NCBI GenBank assembly: GCA_003640385.1
Contig: RCAB01000010.1
Coordinates: 372,001 to 436,000, forward strand
Source: Setaria digitata
Lineage: Eukaryota > Nematoda > Chromadorea > Rhabditida > Setariidae
DNA length: 64,000 nt
Direction of reading: 5' to 3'
Part shown: piece by piece, positions 1 to 13,763 of the stretch
Layout: every line of letters begins with the position of its first letter
Numbering within the stretch: position 1 is the first letter of the stretch
Notes under the pieces: generated by a model
The model's input: only the letters and a program-made list of their open reading frames with translations
What the model was told of the DNA's origin: nothing
Database searches by the model: none
Translations under genes and position numbers: made by a program

Positions 1-896
1 TATACCCTGAACTTGCTTAGTACCAGAACATAACTGAAAATATTGTTTAAATTTAGCCTTCTTAAATCACTAGACAAGTCAGACACTAATTTGAAAGATT
101 CCAAATTTCCAGAAATGAAAGTAGGAAAGAATTTGCTATAAAAATCAAGTCATACAAGTTGAAAGCAAGTCATACATGAATGACATGCAAAAATGAATTA
201 CGCAGATACACGTTTCGAAAAGTTAAAGCAAAAACAACATAAGAAAATGGAGAATACCTGCAAAATACAGAAAACAAAGAATAAAAACTGAGCACTCAAT
301 TTATAGCATAAACAGCATGATTGATAGCACTGGTATTCAAAAGATAACTATAAAAATAAGTGAGTGGCATAACCGAACTTGAAACGATATGAATAGCTGC
401 AAGAAAAGTGAATCTCATTATGTAAATAATATAAACTATCTTAGAAGTTCACGTATACAAGCACATGTGCAACACGACAAATACGTGACATTAAGGACAA
501 CATCAATAATACTAGAAAGGATTGCAAAATTATTATGCAAAATTAATTAGATTTACTGAACAGTGAACTCAGTGATTTGCCACAGTGTACCAAGAATTAA
601 ACAGAAATCCTTTCTCTCCCATTTTTCCATTTGGCTTATTGTCTGATTAGTATTGCATCTCTCCTAATATATTGTTGTAAGAAATCCGGTTTAATAGAAA
701 ACGATAATAAAGCAAACTATTTCCATACTTGCTAAATACGAATAGAAAATGCCTGATAGACATAAAACCCGCGCGATACGTACGAAGTGAAGACGAGGAA
801 GATTTGCGAGATGAATACGAAAGAAGACTGTACAATAACGTGGGGATAAAATGAACAATAACTAGACGAGTGTACTCATTAAATGAAATTCACAGC
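1..896. other. No supported feature; downstream of the AP-2 gene
   Basis: AT-rich sequence beyond the AP-2 stop codon (minus strand). One short open frame at 647-835 lacks conserved content. It should contain the AP-2 3' UTR. Confidence 0.5.
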
Positions 897-3894
897 CTAC
901 TTTCGATTATCAAACTTTTTCGTTCCGTCATTCAAACGTATGCCATTGATCTGCTGCGAACACAATATGCTTGAACCAATAAAGTTATCCACTTGAAACT
1001 CTGTCACTGTGCTTTGATGTGACAGTATATCCAGTGATTCCTGTACATACATCAAAAATGTTGATAATCCTGTAAAAATCCAACACAATGTCGATGTATA
1101 ATTTTAACGGCAACTTCAAGACAACAAATTAGAAAAAACGAAGTAAAGCACACAAAGAAATCTCGATGACAACCCTTTTGAGGAAACACATAGACTTCGA
1201 CCAGCCGGCATTTAACGTGCTCCATTCTTTTCAAAATTTCGTTCTGATCTACAGTAAACTAAAGCACTAGTAAAGCTCACTTTCTCTTTCTAGAATTTAA
1301 TTCACTATAAAAGCTAAAATAAACTGTAACCAAATGCAACATAAGCTAACTTCTGTAATATAATACAAGCATTAAAGTATCTACTGTAGTTCCTAAATGA
1401 AAAAATTCCAGCAACACAAAATGTAAAATACCCACCTGCCAATATCGCTGGTGTCCCAAAGGTGTGGGTTATCAAGGAAAACCTTTCCATGGAGTTCTGC
1501 ATAACAACATCTTTTTTATCCGAAAACAAGACACTGCTATCTTGCCGCAACATATCCATGAATCCAGAAAGCAGTTGTCTGAAATAAAATCAAAGTTAAA
1601 AATTCCTCATATGGTTCGATTTTGGGGACAAAATTAAGAGATTAAATGTACAAACTTAGCTGCTCGGAATTTTTCCTTTTCTTTTTCTAGTTCCATAACA
1701 GACATTGTATCACATTTTTTTAGCCTGGATTGAGCAATCGATTTTGCTGGGAATTCATTTGAACATGCGTTTGCAAAATCCTTTGCAAGGTGCTGTGCTT
1801 CTCCTAAAATATATTTAAAGTTCATTCTTTTCACGAAATGAAAGCATAAAGAATTTTTTTTAAACTTCCGCATCACCTTATTTTGATAAGAAGCAGAAAA
1901 AGAATTCAAATTGTGCATGAAATTAAAAATCGTTTCATGATAAAATTCCATATACCTTCGACCAACGATGTCAGTAAAGTTACATTTGTCGACTTTCTTC
2001 GTCCTGCCGGCAATTTTAACCCAATACGTTCAAGCTGATCACGCAACGTTTGTCCGCCATTCTTTGACTTCGCTCTGAAACACTGAAATGATTCAAAGAA
2101 AAAAAAAATTGTCCTGAAAAAACATACATAAAAAAACTACAGAGCATGATATCGAATTAATCAGGATAGTTGTAAAATACATCTAATAAAAAAAAGACGG
2201 AGTCATTACAGACTTTTACAACCGTCAAGCACCAAAACTTTCATTAAAAAGAAGATTTACTGCAACAAACACTTTGAAGTCCTAAAACCAACCTCCTCAA
2301 GATTCCACCTAATAACGATGCATTCAATGATTCTGGCGGCGAAAGCCTTCGAGCTAACTGCAAAAATACAAGAAAATTATCAGAATAAATTAAATAAAAA
2401 TAACAAAAGTTTCCTGTAGTATCAAAGCAGAGACTTCGGATTCTCTAGAAATTTTCTGTCCTTTTGAATTAGAGTACAACGTGCCACATATTATTGCATT
2501 TTAAACAAAAATAGGCTTGACATATATTATTGAAAGGAAACGAATATAATTAAACAGGTGGTCACGTAAAGGCATAATGGAGGAAATAAGTCGTAAAAAC
2601 AATAAATTTAAAGCGATATATCAGAATAATACTTAGTATCAAAAGTGATATATAGGAAAATCTTCATGATAAAAAGTGATATTTCCCAAATCACAGAATA
2701 TAATTCGGCTTCAGAATTGAGAATATTTGCAGCGATCTAAAATTTTTTATTTGTTATCTGTCCATTTGTACAGTCATTCAAACAGCACTGCCTATCATTA
2801 CTGCTAATACTGTTATGGATGATTAGATAGCATGAAGGAAATATGACAACAACTGCACCAAACACACTGGGATTTTTGGCACTAACACAACCAAATTACC
2901 CAGATTTTTCCAGAAATTCCAACACTCTACCAATAATTACTTTGATAAGTGTGGTGATTCCAAATGAGGATAAGGCCACGAGACGGAGACAGAGAAATAT
3001 GCAGAATGACAAAAAAAATGAATTCCAAGTTTCAGAAAAAAATTATCGGTATACTTTGGTATGAGGTTGTGTTTGGTACTCGAAAGAGGATCGACTTCTT
3101 TACTTTACAATTCTACTTTTCTCTCCTTAACCTTTCCTGGTCAGTTCGTCCTAACCAAGTATCAAAAATTTTTACTTGTGATGAATCTTTTTGATGAAAG
3201 TATAATCGATTTAAGGACACGGAAGTGACTATAAACTGATTGTAAGTTCCAACAAACAAACCTCTGCAACGCTAACTTTGTATTTGCTGGACGCGCACAG
3301 AAGTGATAACCTCCCAGGTACTGAGCAAAATGTTTGTATTGATGTTGAAGGCGATATATTTGTTAGTAAAACTGACGAATTAGATATCGAACCTAAATCA
3401 GCACTAAGAATTATCGTTTCTGTTTTTTCATTTACGCCAGTCTTTTCCAATGCCGAAAATAATGTTCAAGTTGCACTAATACTGTTTGGAAGGAAGGGAG
3501 GATATCAACCAACTCTAGTGTTCCAGTTCCAGGACCATAAAAATAATTTGACACTATTAAGCTGTCTTTCTGTTCTACAGATAGAAAAAAAACTTCCTTA
3601 TAAATTGAAAAAAAAAAAAGCTCCTTACAAATATACCTTATTTGATTTAGTAAAGTTTCCCAAAAAACGCAACATTAAAGAAGAAAAATCGCTTATTAAA
3701 CAACCAGCAAAGATTATCTTTACCAGAATCACCAAGGTCTTCATTGCATTCATCACCGGTTGATTCATTCGAACTAAGAGGTGCTGGACTGCTCTATAAA
3801 TGATTTATTAAAAAAAAAAGAATATTTGTCAATACGTCAAAATTTTGTCAAAATGTGCTTAAGACTTCATGCCGTAAAGAAAGTCTTATTTGGC

Positions 3895-3930
<36 letters not shown>

Positions 3931-4761
3931 AGTTATGGAGGTTCTTATACAGTGTCCTTGTCGAGAACTTTACTGTCCGAGTAACATAAAAATTTCTCGA
4001 ATCTCAAAATATTATCTGGTTTTTAAAAGATTCCCACAAATGTCAAAATAACTTGCAGGAGAAATAAAACTGATATAAAGGATCCCTTTACTCAACACTG
4101 AAATACAATCAGAGAAATCAGTGGGCTGTACGTTAGATTTTAGAATATTTCATACACATCATGGCTGTGGAAGATCTACAATTCTTTCGCTGTTCAATAT
4201 TTCCAGGTGAGCAAACAGCTTATATATATATATCGTGGATGGAAATCAATAATCAGGCTAAACTGCAAAATACGAAAAAACCAACAATCTCAGTCTAATT
4301 TTAGGAAAGGTCCAATTAAATAAAAGATTACCTTCATGACCATGAGCCATACGAGAATATTTTAAAACGAACAGTCAAAAAAGCGCAAATCACAAAAACG
4401 CCCTGCTGATTTTACACAAAAATCAAAAAATCAAGTTAAATGAAATAATCCTAACCTTGCCAAAATTGCGACTGGTAACACTATCAAAAGGTATTAACTT
4501 GCTTTCGTTCCCGACACTTTTGCAGCTGTTCTGCGCAGATAAAACTGGCAACAAATTAAACAGAGTTTCTTTAACAGTTTTCGCACGTTTCGAGCAAATC
4601 ACTGAATGACTGTTATCATAAACTTCTGTGCTGCTGGGTCGCTTCCTTTCCAGGCTTTTCTTCTCAAGTAACAGGGTTCCAATTCGATCAATCTGTGCAC
4701 CCGCAATCTGTCGACCAAGTAAGGTTGTCCCGCTGGCTTGTCTATGGGATGATGGAAGCAT
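897..4761 (-). CDS. aptf: AP-2 family transcription factor
   Basis: Exons, minus strand 5' to 3': 4761-4456, about 3441-3262, 2357-2293, 2074-1956, 1803-1656, 1578-1436, 1069-897 (TAG stop). Phases close across the last six exons; the modelled protein is about 377 residues, usual for the family. The conserved AP-2 DNA-binding and helix-span-helix region is plain: VPGRLSLL then SKYKVSVAE (exon 2), [17 protein letters not shown] (exon 3), [20 protein letters not shown] and [20 protein letters not shown] (exon 4), EFPAKSIAQ (exon 5), ITHTFGTPA (exon 6). AP-2 proteins bind GC-rich palindromes as dimers in the nucleus and control developmental genes. The 102-residue first exon (lysine-rich, ending NFGK) shows no similarity I recognise. 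Its join to exon 2 is the weakest point: the phase-0 acceptor at 3442 is poor, and a better-looking acceptor near 3404 breaks phase. Further 5' exons are possible. The family call is very secure; which paralogue is not. Confidence 0.93.
3898..3929. repeat. Poly-A tract of about 30 bases
   Basis: An uninterrupted A run inside a large intron of the AP-2 gene (T run on the coding strand). No target-site duplication or element body recognised beside it, so simple homopolymer is the safest call. Confidence 0.9.
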
Positions 4762-7700
4762 TGCCTTCTTCAATATACTCACAGCCTATTCTGAAAACTA
4801 CGTATTTCTTCGAAAAATACTTGAAAAACAAAGCTATGGTGACATATTCATCACAAGCATTTTTTTTTTTAAAACATTCCTTAATATGACAGACGATTAA
4901 TAGGATGAAAAAAAAAAAAAAGATTAGCAGTGGTTACTTACCAGAAAAAAAAATAAAACACATGAGAAAGTAGAAAGATTGCCATTACTTTCACGACAAC
5001 CAAGGACCCAGCAAGAACGTAATTCACTGAAAAAAAAAAAAATCACGTTTTCCAAAAATCCATGGATTAAAAACTAAAGTCCATTACGAGAAGTGGAGAA
5101 AATAGGCACTGGAGAAGATTTCCGGATTAAGGAAGATTATTTCTAATATATTTCTAGTTTACAAGGATTGTTTTCATGTAAGTATATTTTAAAATCCAGT
5201 AGAGATGAGAGGTCGTAAATTTATTATTAGTAGCAAGCTTAGAACGACTTTATGTCATGGAAAGAAAGAGACCCGTTTTATGATACACGACATTTCTGCT
5301 TTGGAAAAATTTGTGTTACCAATCTCGTGCAGAGCAACAAAGTTTTCCAGAATGGATTTACTCAAAATAGTGAAAAAAGAGCATGTAAAATGATCTTCGG
5401 CATCAGATGTTCTTTTGCCGAAGTCTAGAATGAAGTCAAGAAGTAATAAAGGGACGGTTAATGTAAAAACAGAAGGGAAATATAAAATGCAAAGAATGGA
5501 ACTGCGTGGCAAAAAGAGCATTGTAGAATAGGTCTAACTTTTTAACTTCTGAAAAGTGTTGTTTATTTGATAAGATGCGACAAAAAAGATAATTTCTTGT
5601 TGTAAACTCCTATATGTTTATGTTCTATTTGTTTCTTTCTTGCATATTGAGTGAAGAGCAAAAAAAAAGCAAAATTAATACACCGAAAAAATTAGAAACC
5701 TTAATAAAAAAATAACAACTGAATGGAATAAAAATCTAACTGAGGAAGGGAAAATATTAGTTGAAAAGTAGGTGCTAGCTTATTTAAAGGAACGGACAGG
5801 ATAGGTTATGCGATAACTTCGCCGTACTGATTTGACCCATCGCTAAATATTTTTACAGTTCGGCAGGAAAAAGCGCCTTTACAGATGCCGATGTGAACTT
5901 GGTAGTTAATACAGTTCACCAGTCTACTTAGACCAAAACCACTGATGATAAAAAGTAGATAAAGGTTTTGGATTTTTTTGTATGTGCAAAAAATTCATGC
6001 TAACACTGTTTTGTAACTAACACATAATAAGCCTTTAAAGGACAAATAGGTGAAAAATTAGGTTACGAGGAATATCAGAAAGGGTTTGCATAGTCTTTAT
6101 CGTTATATCGTAACGTCATAACAGTTTCAGTACTAGGCAAGAGACAAGGAACTGTGTAGTTTGAAACGAAGAAACGCCTTTGGGTCCACAATTCAATTCA
6201 CATACTCTCAAACAGGCGTACAGTCTCATCGCATTTCATTATACCAATAAGTTGACAAATGTGACGAGACGAGCATTCCATTGAAGTGGTTTTATCCAGA
6301 AGTTCTCTTAGTTTTTCAAGTTTGGACGTGGACGTTAACATGTAAACATCGTTACTACTACGACTATTTCTCATTCCTGCAGCCAGCGTTTTTTTCGGTT
6401 CACTTCATTACTTCATGTTATTGGAGACCAGTCGATTGTCGCTTTTTGAATGGCTTATATTTAATCAACCTGATGACACAACAACTCACACTCCTGTGAG
6501 TCTAACGCATATCTAGTGATTAAAACCTAACATAAGTCGCAACTAAAGCTTCTAGGAATTTCTAGAAGTTTTAAATGATAACATCTGCGGTTGGATATTA
6601 ACCAGACGAATCTACTCTGGTCCTTCTGCTGGTAAGACTTCGTTCGAATAAGCATTTACAGTAAACATCAACATGGAAAATAGAAATGGAATGAGATACA
6701 GTGCACATTAAACTAACCAGCAGACATTATGCGGTTTTGAAGTTACAAGAAGGATTAAACTGATAGTGGCTTATTAAGTAGTTAATTTAGAATTCGATTT
6801 TACAGACGCCATACATTCGATAAAATCCATAAAAAAGAAAATGCTACTGACACTTCATTACGCAATTCAATCCAGAGTTTGTTATTTTAGCATTATTTCG
6901 ATATGTTAGACCGTGTAAATATTGAGAAAAAAAAAGATCACTAGATTGCGTGCCACCCGGAGTCCAAACTATTTACTAATTCACAGCTACCTATTCATCT
7001 GGTAGGTTTCAAAAATACTGCAAACCAATTACATTCTCATAGCAGACTAAATATGCAAAATCCTTTCTGTTTCCAAATTTTTTAATCAAGTTGAACCGTG
7101 CAGAAAAAATTTAAAATTCATTTATAAAATATATGTGCACATATAGAAATAAGTACAGATATATATATATATATATATATTTAAGTACGAGACAGTGTTG
7201 AAGCTGTTTAAGGAGCCAAGATTGAAAGGACTTTTCGGCTGTTGTGCCCTGTCTGTGATCAGAGACTGTATATCCGTTAGCGTGTTAAAGGATAAGGAGT
7301 AATGTCAAGTATGTCAGTGGAGTATGAGAGGTAAAGGAGTATGTTCGGCAGCGAAATTAAGTCTAGGTGATAAATCGATGATAAGATGATTGATACAGTG
7401 ATAGAGGAGAATGCAGAGACAGGCTTGACGGCACGGGTTCTTCCAGTAACAGAAATAGGGAAAGTGAAAAAACAGAGGTACGGTGAAAGGCGTTTTAGAA
7501 GAGTGTGCTTGGAGTGCTCGACTAGCAGCTACAGTCGTGATTTGTGTTGTCGCCGCGAGGCACGGTGATGGATGGCTCACTGAAGTAAGCGTAGGTTAGA
7601 GGTAGAGGTACGGCGCATACAGCCACGATCGATACTGTTCCGGTCCCCGCTGCTGCGCTACTGCTACTGCTACAAATGAAAATGCAAATTCTCCTTCGGC

Positions 7701-10302
7701 ACTGTCGGTGTCACACTGAGTGCACACTGTCACAGAAGCATTCCGCCACACATGCACACCCAGGGCCTCAGGCGATACGCCTGCACAGAGCAACGCCGAA
7801 CTGTTAACTGTTTTGCTCTCGGCACCGAGACCAGTGCACTCTGCACAGTCTACAGCCACTCCTCACGCATCACGTCCGCCCTAATGAGTCGCTCCGTGAC
7901 CAATTACGCCGTTGACGTACCTAGATTTTCCCTGCCTTCACTCCCGGATTGTGTCGCTCCCTCTCCATATTGCACCGAAGTGGAGAAGTGGAATAAATGT
8001 TCGCATGGATTTGTTGAAACTCTCTGCTGATTTGCGGGCTGTGGAAGTGAAAGTGAGCAGAGATTTGACTAAGATTAATCCTTTAAAAATAAGGTGGTAC
8101 ATGTTGGTAGAAAGAAACTAGAAGTTGACATGTTGGCTACCCATTCAGTAGTTCGTTGTCAACTAGCAATTTGATAGCAGTGAACATCAGCTGACCTCCA
8201 GACATATCAGTGTTTTAGAATGCCGTTGCACGTAGCACATCATGACTACTTCCGAATTCATATTTCAGACAAAGTTCATCTTCACAATTTACATATTTTA
8301 CGGAACAGTGATATGTAGCAATTTATAATATTTGCCTAGTAAAACACAGAGGAAGTACCTCTGGTGACCAGTGAATCCAAAAGCAGGTATAAATCCTTGA
8401 ATGCTTTCAAAATTTTCTGGTTTATCAGAACTGCATGATCTTTTTTCCGGTAGAATTACCCTGAATTCACCGTGGTTTACAATATCATGTCCATTAACGG
8501 AGAGAAAAAATCACTCAGTTCCCGGAGGTACATCCGGCAATATGCTCAATTTCTTTTCATAGACTAGCACTTTGAGAGAGTGAATAGTCCGTTCCAGATA
8601 ATACTGTGCGGAATTGATTTGCACCGAAACAAAAAAATGAAACATAGATATTGTTCTGAACTGAATACGCTGAATTTTAGATGTAATTCTAGAACCTGAT
8701 GTGATGACATATGAATCTGAGCAACCGCTCAAATCCATAAGTTTTGGTTTCAATTTGCGGATTCAAAGAAATGTGTCATTTACATGTCCTGCTAAATGCT
8801 CCACACGAAGATCTAGGAGCAAAATTTCCTCAGATCTTTTTTTCAGTATCCAGGAAAGAAAAGAAGTTGGGGGAGGAAATTCAAAGAGAAAAAAAACCAA
8901 TGAATGTTATTAGTAATAACATCGGTTATTTGCAAGATTACCGATATATTTCAGTTGGGGATTTTTGGTCCTCCCTCATTAAACCTGAAGCAAGGATAGT
9001 GAGAAAAGCAGGTACCACATACATAGGCACTGGGATGGACCTTCGATAGCAACTGGCAGTTTCAGATTTAAACCTCGGAAAAATTCACCTTCCCTGGTTA
9101 GTTTTGGTTTCGAACATAAAACGACATATCAGCTATTTGCACAGCAGTACTTCGAGAATCATGCTTGAGACACCAACACCAGATACAGACGAAAAGAACG
9201 AAATACGACTTCAGGATTGCCACCATCCCAAAAGTACGGACATTAAATGATCGCCACCGAGTGAAGCATGTTTTAATCTCCTCATAACAACGCGTACTTC
9301 CCCATGCAGCCCATCACATTTCGTCCCTTCTTGCCTGACATAATTCACTTATAATTTCATGATGCGGTTAGTCAGAGTGACGCAAGACATATCAGCGTTG
9401 CACAGTTCCAGCGTTACGCCCTATTCAGCGTTTGTAATTTGTTGGTGGGGAAATTTATTGGTAATGGCATCAAGTTTTGGGTGTAATTTGTTGTTGGTGG
9501 TGCTCATCTTATACCTTATCTGTTGATAGGAAGAAGCGTTGAATGATTTGTGATCTTTCCTTTTTCCCTCTCTCTGCGTGTGTCCATAATTTGGAGGCAA
9601 TGAGATTCTTACCTCTTGGCTCCCTCTTCTTGACCTCAATTGTGAGTTTCAAATCCTGTTAGTTTGATGCTGATCAAATTGAAATAAACTACCGTGTCTT
9701 ACTGATAACCAACTCGAGAGATTTATTTATATGATGACACCTAAGGTCATGCTGGAAATTGGAAACCATCATAAAATTCGTTCGTGATTTTGGTGCTCCA
9801 TTGTCATACCACTAAGATACAGGCGAAGGCAGAGGCTGCCATATGAAATCCATTTCTCCTGTGTCATTTGCCTTCCTCATTTATTTCCACACGGATCACT
9901 TCATGTTTTTTTTTTTCCTGCAAGTTGCTTCATTCTTTTAAATAAGAAAAAGAAAAGTCGAAAGAACAAAGGTACCTTCCTGACCCTTTTTTATTGCTCA
10001 TTTTTCGCCACCAACGGACAAACATTTTCCGCTCTCACTGAGACATTTAAGTTACGCGTTACCACTGATTGATTTTAATTACAAGTACTTGTAGCTAGAA
10101 CACGGCTGTTTGGAAGTCCATATATTTGATGATTAGAATAACAGTGATGACCTATAAAGTTATGAAACAGACGAACGTGATGTGTTAAGATGGGTTGTTG
10201 TTAGTTTCGCTTTAATTGACAACAGGTTAATTGATAATGTCACGAGAGGGTGTATAATTCAATTTGCAGACATTTTGAGGTGGATACACTGAGTGTACAC
10301 AA
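4762..10302. other. Long stretch without supported genes between AP-2 and PAQR
   Basis: About 5.5 kb between two divergent genes. AT-rich apart from the patch at 7560-8030. A TA run lies at about 7159-7180. No exon with conserved content found; it probably holds the regulatory DNA and untranslated exons of the two flanking genes. Confidence 0.5.
7560..8030. other. GC-richer patch, possible promoter or first-exon region
   Basis: This segment is visibly richer in G and C than its surroundings and carries fairly long open frames on both strands (for example minus 7859-7596 and plus 7752-8030), none with a recognised domain or a good ATG. Such patches often mark promoters and 5' exons in AT-rich nematode genomes. 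It sits 2.8 kb upstream of the AP-2 first coding exon (minus) and 2.3 kb upstream of the PAQR start (plus), so it could serve either. Confidence 0.35.
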
Positions 10303-13300
10303 ATGGATGGTAAAGAAATAAACGATTCGACATTGCCAGGTAATAGAGTAAAAACTGGGAATTTTCTGCTGGATGTTAATGAAGCTTTGCAAGAAGCTCA
10401 GGAAATAATGACTGATGGAAAACCACGTGAACGTCACCCCGAACATTTATTGGAAGAATCTACAACTGTTGAAGTGTGTATTTCTTGTGTCCACTTTCAT
10501 AGTTATCCGTTATTAATTTGCTCATTTTGCATCTTCTCTATTCTTGTTGCTTCTGTGTAGCTATAGCTACCGTATATTCTTTTTGAACTAATAATTTTCC
10601 GAGTACTTCAAGATGCTTAAAATTCGACACATGACTTAAGAATGTTTCGAACTATTTGTATATATGTGCTTATGACTTTTGTAAAGCAGGTCTCATAAAG
10701 CTTTAAGATTCTTATATTTTATTCTAAAAGTCTGTAACATTTGAAGGTAGTAAAGGCTGGAAGACATGGAGATCCTATTGAAATTGTTGTTACTCGGAGT
10801 ACAGTTACTTCCCAGCCAAATACAGATGATGAAGGTGATGGTGAGTTACCACTATACTCTATGCGTGCAGAAATTTTGATTACTGGTTGTTCTGATTAAA
10901 ACATTGTGTTCGAGATTTCGTTATCTCATTTACATTTTTTTAAGGAGCATTATCGGGAAGTGACTCAGAATCATTTTTACCTTCGCGTACTAAGTCAAGT
11001 TCTCTTTGTCATACTTACACTTGTAATGGAGAGGGAAGTTCTGATGAAGTTGTCTCGCGTCGTACAAATGTTCATTATCGTCGAAAACGTGGTGACAATT
11101 GGCGTTTAGATGATGGTGTGAAAGGCGAAGGTGACAGCATGAAAGGCGAAGATGATGGACATTTTGAGGTAATAATAACGCTGTAGGAAGTAACGCGAAA
11201 TTGGGTATTTCAGGTAGTTGTTTCAATCAGATTCATTTCCTTATCGCACTTTATTTTTTATATTTAACTTTCTTTGATGTTGGGAATCAGCATTTATTAC
11301 TCTCTCTAAATTCTTGTGCAGTGTAAAACAGTAGGGAATGACTTTTATATTTGTAGGTAGAGGTGAAAGCGGAGTACGGACAGGATGACGATGGAGAACC
11401 TTTCGTGAAAAAGGTAACTGCGATAAAATGTTAATGCAAGCATTACTTTTACATTTTTTGTACTGAATTAAATTTTTGTGTCTTTCAGTCATCATGTCAA
11501 GTTCTCCCGCCTTTTGACACTGATAAGGGAATGCTTATGTGTTTTGAAAGATGTGTTGGATATGATCCTCACTTCCTTTTCTTTTTTTCTTTTAAATATA
11601 TTTAGTGCATGATTGCTTTATTCGCTTACGTTATGATGCGTTAGGTTTCTGCTTTAATCCATGGTCTTGTATAGTCGGATCTTAGCAGATAATTCTGATA
11701 TTGTGTGGAGTTGTGAGTACTTTAGTTCATTTTCAGATTGTGCTATTTAAATTTGGATTATTCAGAAGTTTTAAATCGCTCATTAGTCTAATTGCAGTCT
11801 TGGGAAGCAACTTGGCGTGTGCAAAAATTTGAATATCTACCTGAATGGCTTCAAGATAATGAATATTTGAGGCACGGACATCGCCCACCGTTGCCGAGTT
11901 TTGCTCAATGTTTTCGTAGCATACTGTCTATTCATACTGAAACCGGAAATATTTGGACCCATTTAATTGGTGAGTTTCCAAAATACCGTAATCAAAGTAA
12001 AGGTAGCTAAAGATGAGTTGCTTAAACAAAATTCTTAGCGTATCGTTTTTGAATCGGATAGAGTGAATTTGAAACATAATCAGGAGAAATATTCTTTTTT
12101 TTAGAAAATGACTGTGGCAGTAAAATTGATTGTATAAAATTAGTTCAGATTTTCCAATGGCTCTTGTATGAATACATTTTTGCTGTATTATATGTTTGAT
12201 GTGGTGGACTCTAAATAAATTAACATAAATCTTTTTTAGGTTGTTTAGCATTTGCTTTACTGGCTGCATGGTTTATGACACGACCAGATACTGACATTCG
12301 CTTCCAGGAGAAGGTTGTATTCTCCTTCTTTTTTGCTGGAGCAATTATTTGTCTTGGTATGTCATTTACGTTCCACACGGTTAGCTGTCATTCAGTTGCT
12401 GTGGTCCGGATTTTCTGCAAGTATGTTTTGGAATTGCATTTTCCTCGCAATAATTTAACTGCTGATAAGCATAATTTTACTAAATTGTATGTAAAAAAAT
12501 GGAATATCAGACATTTGATTGCAGGCTAGATTATTTGGGTATATCATTGTTGATTATTGGTTCATTCGTTCCATGGCTTTATTACGGTTTTTATTGCCGC
12601 CGTGAACCAAAAATAACGTATATTGCAATGGTCTGTGTCTTGGGTTTGGGTGCAGTAATTGTTTCCTTGTGGGATAAATTTAGCGAATCACGGTATCGAC
12701 CTCTTAGAGCTGGCGTGTTTTTGTCAATGGGTTGTAGTGGTAAGTTTTTACGGTTTGGTTTAATGAATACTTCTCTAATTTAAAGGAATTCTGTAGGAAT
12801 CAGCATCTAGTTCTGATGTGTTGCTTTGTCTTTTTACATTGATAATTCTTTCTTCACAAACTACGTAATAAATGGGAAAATATGTGCTCACAGACTATGT
12901 TCTGCTTAGGGTTTTTTAACTGTTGAGCTAAAATTCTGGTAAAACGCATGCTTAATGTAGACTTTCTCTATATTATTTCCAAATTTTGAACTGCTTAATT
13001 TCGTGAAGTATATCTTTCCTCAGGAGTAGTACCAACAGTCCATTTCATGATCACCGATGGTGTACAGACATTATTCGAAGATGCAGCGTTTCACTGGCTC
13101 TTATTAATGGCTGCGCTGTATATTCTTGGCACCTTATTATATGCTACACGTACTCCGGAGCGCTTTTTTCCTGGGAAATGTGATATCTTGGCATGTGGTT
13201 TATGCATTATGAATCAAATTAAATTTTTATTAGTTTTCATTGGTGTCGATTAATGATGCTATTTATTATATGAAGCAATCTTTATTTTTCTATAATCAAG

Positions 13301-13514
13301 TTGGAGGAGGAAAACAATCATCTTTGATTTTTAGTTTCAATCTCACCAGCTGTTTCACATATGTGTTGTTGTCGCGGCATTTGTTCACTACTATGGGATT
13401 TCTGAAATGGCAATGCATCGAATAAGAGCCTCTTGCCCAATGGACAGTGATGCTGTGCGTGCATTTCATCATATTGTGGAAGGTGTAAAGAAAGCAGTAC
13501 ATGATGCATTGTAA
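10303..13514 (+). CDS. paqr: Adiponectin receptor-like PAQR family membrane protein
   Basis: Nine exons: 10303-10473, 10747-10840, 10945-11168, 11357-11413, 11798-11969, 12240-12420, 12525-12739, 13024-13190, 13335-13514 (TAA). All phases close, giving 486 residues. The first ~180 residues are acidic and Ser-rich, a cytosolic N-terminus longer than in human AdipoR1. The PAQR core follows: WRVQKFEYLPEWLQDNEYL, FRSILSIHTETGNIWTHLIG, FTFHTVSCHS with the conserved His, KLDYLGISLL with the conserved Asp, then RTPERFFPGKCDI and QSHQLFH supplying the paired zinc-site histidines. Seven hydrophobic segments are visible. Family members are seven-helix proteins with cytosolic N-terminus; nematode PAQR-1/PAQR-2 regulate fatty-acid desaturation and membrane fluidity. 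The start follows from the first ATG of the open exon. Oddities: the last intron appears to use a GC donor, and the usual DIWFQ reads DILFQ. A polyadenylation hexamer AATAAA lies at 13758. Confidence 0.95.
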
Positions 13515-13757
13515 ATAGCCGCAGCATGATGATTAGGTAGAAAGCCTCTACATTTTTACAATCTACAAATCGTATCATCTTGACTGCTTCGCTTCTGTCT
13601 TTTTTCGAATTATGATAAGCGAACATTTCAAATACATCTGATTGATATTAATCCTTGCTCAGAAACTGGAAAACTATGTGTGAAGAGGAAACCCTCAAAA
13701 GGAATGGATATTATAAATATATTTGTAGTGTCACTTGAAACAAGTTCTTACTATTGT

Positions 13758-13763
13758 AATAAA
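13758..13763 (+). promoter_or_regulatory. Polyadenylation signal of the PAQR gene
   Basis: AATAAA lies 244 bases after the PAQR stop codon in an AT-rich 3' region, on the coding strand. It is the first full hexamer I noticed downstream of the stop. The assignment is by position only. Confidence 0.5.

Noticed and set aside
3491..3590. Possible extra AP-2 exon on the minus strand (contains [19 protein letters not shown])
   Set aside because: Open for about 29 codons after a TAG acceptor, but neither end fits the phases of the neighbouring exons and no AP-2 similarity is visible.
3898..3929. Poly-A tract as the tail of a retroposed element
   Set aside because: No element body, no target-site duplication and no reverse transcriptase remnant next to it.
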